Part shown: piece by piece, positions 60,456 to 64,000 of the stretch
How the letters are laid out: every line of letters starts with the position of its first letter
How positions within the stretch are numbered: position 1 is the stretch's first letter
Assembly (NCBI RefSeq): GCF_000247815.1
Contig: NC_021678.1
Span: forward strand, 9,134,874-9,198,873
Reading direction: 5' to 3'
From: Ficedula albicollis
Lineage: Eukaryota; Chordata; Aves; Passeriformes; Muscicapidae
DNA length: 64,000 nucleotides
Notes under the pieces: model-generated
The model's input: only the letters and a program-made list of their open reading frames with translations
The model's database searches: none
Told to the model about the DNA's origin: nothing
Position numbers and translations under genes: made by a program

Positions 60456-63203
60456 GGACAGTCAGTCTCTGCTCCTATTGACTCTCCTGCTAAGTGAAAT
60501 TAACTTGGTGTGTTACTGAAGCATACATACTTAAATTAGAATGTTTTAAAGTATGAGTGCTGTTCAGTTAAAAATCTGATTCAGGAGCGTACCAGATTTG
60601 CATCAGATTGCTACAAACACAACTGAACTTGTCTTGATGTGTTCACACTGTGCATTTGGGATTTTGGAAATTGTGGGTGATTAGATTCAGAGATCATCAG
60701 CCAGAGAGCGTAAGTAATATCAGCTGTCTCCAGAGGAGAGGGAACAATAGGGAAATAAACTAGGGATCGGGCATCAATCTTTCATGAGCATGAAAAGGAA
60801 ATTTCTGTATCCTGGAAAGGATGGTTTATTTGTGTGGTTCTCAGATGAAGGAAGGAGATCCGTTTCATACACAGATTTTTGTGTTAAAAAGTTAAAAGAG
60901 TGTGCGTCAGTATCTTAAATAAGAAACAGTGAAGAGCTTATGACAGTCGCCTTTTGTAAACCACGGGAGCAAAAGCAAGCCCTTATTGCTTTGTTGAATG
61001 TGTTGTGTTTAGTGAACAGGACATGTGGAGGGGATAGATTTTGCAGAAAAATGCTTGAATTTTTGTATTTTAAAGGAATGCGTGAACTCTCCAAGTTTTG
61101 TAAATTAACAAGGCATGTTGTTAATTTACAAAAGCTTTCAAACAAGTCTAAGTGAGCAGTTCTTGTGTGAAAGTTAACATCCTCTGGGGAAATGACCTAA
61201 ATATACTGGCTGTAGTGAGCTGTAGTGCTTTTGAATTTATTGCATTTGTGAGTTAATGATTAAGGGCTTACCACTGGCCTATGTATTTTCTTGTTTATCC
61301 TATGATTTTGAGAGTACAGAGGAGCTGTTTCAGGTTTGCCCAGCCAAGGCTGAGGAGGTTGGTTAAAAGGAAAGCTGGCCTGGGTAGTCAGCCCAAAGGG
61401 AGTGGCAGCAGCTCAACAGAAAGAGATATGGTCACAAATAAATATTAAAACAGTCTGTGATTGTCAGATATGTATTTATATTGTTAGGCACTATTGACTT
61501 TCAGTGCCTGCTTAATCAGGGATTTTGTAGTCTGATTTAGAAGGGAGCTTTGTCTGTAAATCTAGTTATGTCTGTTTTGAGGATTGTTCAGGTATTACTT
61601 CAGTAGGTCTGTATTTGGTTATATGCTGTTAGTTGTTTTATCTTCTGATTATGGACAGAGCTCACCTCATCTATTACTCTCTTAAATGCTGTCATATCAG
61701 TCTGCTGGGCTTCCTATTTTAGGTAGTTCCTTGCAAGTTATACTATCAAAATACAAAATTCTTTTTAAACACTACGTTGTAAGATTCAAGTAAATTTTCT
61801 TATAATAACAATAGTTACCGGTTTATTTGGCTCAGGTTTATTTTCCTTTAAGATTAAAACACTCTCAGACTTCTTAAATAATAGGAAATAAATATCATGT
61901 ATGTGAGCCAAGATTTTTTTCAGGGACAGCACAACCTACAAGTTCTGCAGTTTGATCAAAGTGTTGTCAGAAGAGGGAGCCCTCACACTTTTCAAAGGAT
62001 TCTCTTGAATGTCAGTTAATGTGTAAAAGTATAATTCCTCTTTGTACAGTGAAGTAAATTGGGAAGTTTGGGCTCCTTTCTGTTTCTTTTGACAATTTCA
62101 TAGAACTTGTACATAGGATATGGAACTTGTTCATAGAACAATGTATATAAAGATCTTGGTGGCTGTTTACTTCAGACATCTGACACTTTTGCTGTTCTCT
62201 ACAGAATTTCCAGTCTTGTGTTAATTTATTTTGCCATCAATCTGTTGATATTGGCATACATGCCTAGGATTTCTTCACTTTATTACTTAGTGGATTGAAG
62301 TTATTAGTGGTAATATTTTTCTTTGTACATGCAAAATTCTTGTCACTTGGAAGTGATCCTTGCATCTCTTTTCCTAGAACTTACTTAGAATCTAGGAAAG
62401 AGTAAGCAACAAGTAGAAAACGAAATGTGAGGAAACCACTATGGATGGAGCTGTATTGGAACCCACAATGTGTTATAGATCAGCTTTATTTCTGGGATTG
62501 ATAATGTGCTGGGTATTAATTACATGCTTTTGCTCAGCAGTGCTATGTACTACAGCAGTTTTTATTTTTCTTTCTTCTAGATTTGCCATTCCACTTCCAG
62601 ACAAAACCAAGTTATATTTCTTTTTCCCAAGTGTGTGAAATAAAAAGTCTAGTTTGGTCATTCAGGGCTTATGCCTTAGATTGATCTATGACAAGAGCAA
62701 CTTTATCTAAAGGGAAAAGTAGGGCTCTGTCATTTAAGAGAATCATATGGTCTGCTGCTTTAGATTGGGCCTTCTTGTGCTGGACATGCTTTGTTTTTAT
62801 TATATTACTTTAAAGTATCTTAGAGCTTAAGCATCATTCTTGTCAATGAGCTCTTCCTCTTATTGTTTGTATCTGTCCTGCCCTTTCAGGAACAGAGGAG
62901 TATTTAAATCTGAAAGTGGCACAGACTGAAGATTGAGTTTAGATAAATTTGTGTGGCATAGGCAGTGATTGTCTCTGAGCTTCTGCAAGTGGTCTGAAAA
63001 ATGGATCACAGTACATCTCGCAGGTATGATACAGTGAATCCATAACTATATTTTGTTTGTTTGGAGTCTTGGTTCATCTTGGTGGAAAGTTCAGGAAATG
63101 GAGAAGATACAGGGGGAGGAGTCAGGAGTAATACAAAGGTATGAAATAGTTTCCATATGAACAATGTCTAAACAAGTTAGGATCATTTCACCTTTTCATC
63201 TTA

Positions 63204-63362
63204 GTTGAGGGACATGAGTGATGGGTATAACAGTGCTGGCCAAAATAAACGTAAGGGTGAGTGAGGAGGAAATGACTGTCCCGTTGAGGGACATGAGTGA
63301 TGGGTATTAACAGTGCTGGCCAAAATAAGCGTAAGGGTGAGTGAGGAGGAAATGACTGTCCA
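63204..63362 (+). repeat. 79-bp tandem duplication
   Basis: Copies begin gttgagggacatgagtg at 63204 and 63283, with a one-base insertion and one substitution between them. Confidence 0.95.
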
Positions 63363-64000
63363 TTCTTCTAGTACAGGAGTTAAGGGACACCAGATAGTGT
63401 TCTTAGCAGGTAAGGGTTTCAACACAAGACAGAAATAATTATTGAGATACTGAATAGAGGGCTGTGGAACCCGTTGTCAGGAGCTAGAGGATGCTATGGC
63501 CTTACATCAGATTTTGAAGGAATTTGGAGAAATTGCTGTTACAAAGATCTCACTGACACTCACAGAGATATTTTGGCGGACTCTGGAATTTCTGGTACTG
63601 ATTACTGCAAATAAGGAAGTACTGCTGATTACTTGTGCTTCTGTCTGTTAGACTTCTCTAGGAATCCTTTGCAGATGTGCTTTCATTGTACTGTTGTTCT
63701 GTTGTACATGGAACTATTATCCATTTTTACATTTTTATGGCTTGGCTGGATTGAAACTGAGAGTTGAGACAAGTGGCCTTGTCATGCAGGGTCTGTTGCT
63801 GCATAGTGTGCAGTATGAGATGTTGCTGACAGAAAGGTATGGCATTTATACAATAGACTTTTTTAAAAGGCAAAAATACTAAAAGCCATTGACATTTTAA
63901 ATGCTTGAATCACTTAAGGCACTTATGCCTTTCAAAATTTGCTTTTCCAGGTTCTCTTTAAACCCTTGGTGCCTACTTGACTCAAGTAGGAATACTTAAA

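Overview
This window is vertebrate nuclear DNA, almost certainly from a bird. Four conserved, spliced protein genes occur in the order GPRIN2(+), NCOA4(+), TIMM23(-), PARG(+), the gene group known from human 10q11.2. Introns are fairly short with GT-AG ends. The recognisable interspersed repeats are decayed CR1 LINE 3' ends and one tRNA-headed, CR1-tailed SINE-like element of the kind described in songbirds, which hints at a passerine. No part looks bacterial or viral.

Layout. 1-3.2 kb: the single large coding exon and 3' UTR of GPRIN2. 3.9-5.1 kb: a 0.6 kb near-identical tandem duplication. 5-16 kb: intergenic DNA with a CpG-rich patch near 10.5-10.9 kb and a GC-rich zone at 12.6-14.3 kb broken by two pure G runs (166 and 679 bases). 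16.2-23.9 kb: CpG promoter, leader exon and nine coding exons of NCOA4, complete. 24-29 kb: intergenic, between convergent gene ends. 29.4-46.6 kb: TIMM23 exons 2-7 on the minus strand. 46.9-48.3 kb: a 1,422-base pure G run lying where the shared TIMM23/PARG promoter and both first exons should be. 51.2-64 kb: six PARG exons; the catalytic macrodomain lies beyond the right edge.

Functions. NCOA4 is the ferritin receptor of selective autophagy. TIMM23 forms the core of the mitochondrial presequence translocase. PARG degrades poly(ADP-ribose) and is probably expressed from the same divergent promoter as TIMM23. GPRIN2 is a neuronal G-alpha effector. They are conserved neighbours rather than one pathway.

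The most unusual content is probably not biology. There are three impossible-looking homopolymer G runs in GC-rich DNA, and more than two dozen short direct tandem duplications (about 30-630 bp, nearly identical copies). Two of these fall inside GPRIN2 and each breaks its frame; counting each duplicated block once restores one open frame of 587 codons. I found no convincing previously undescribed system.
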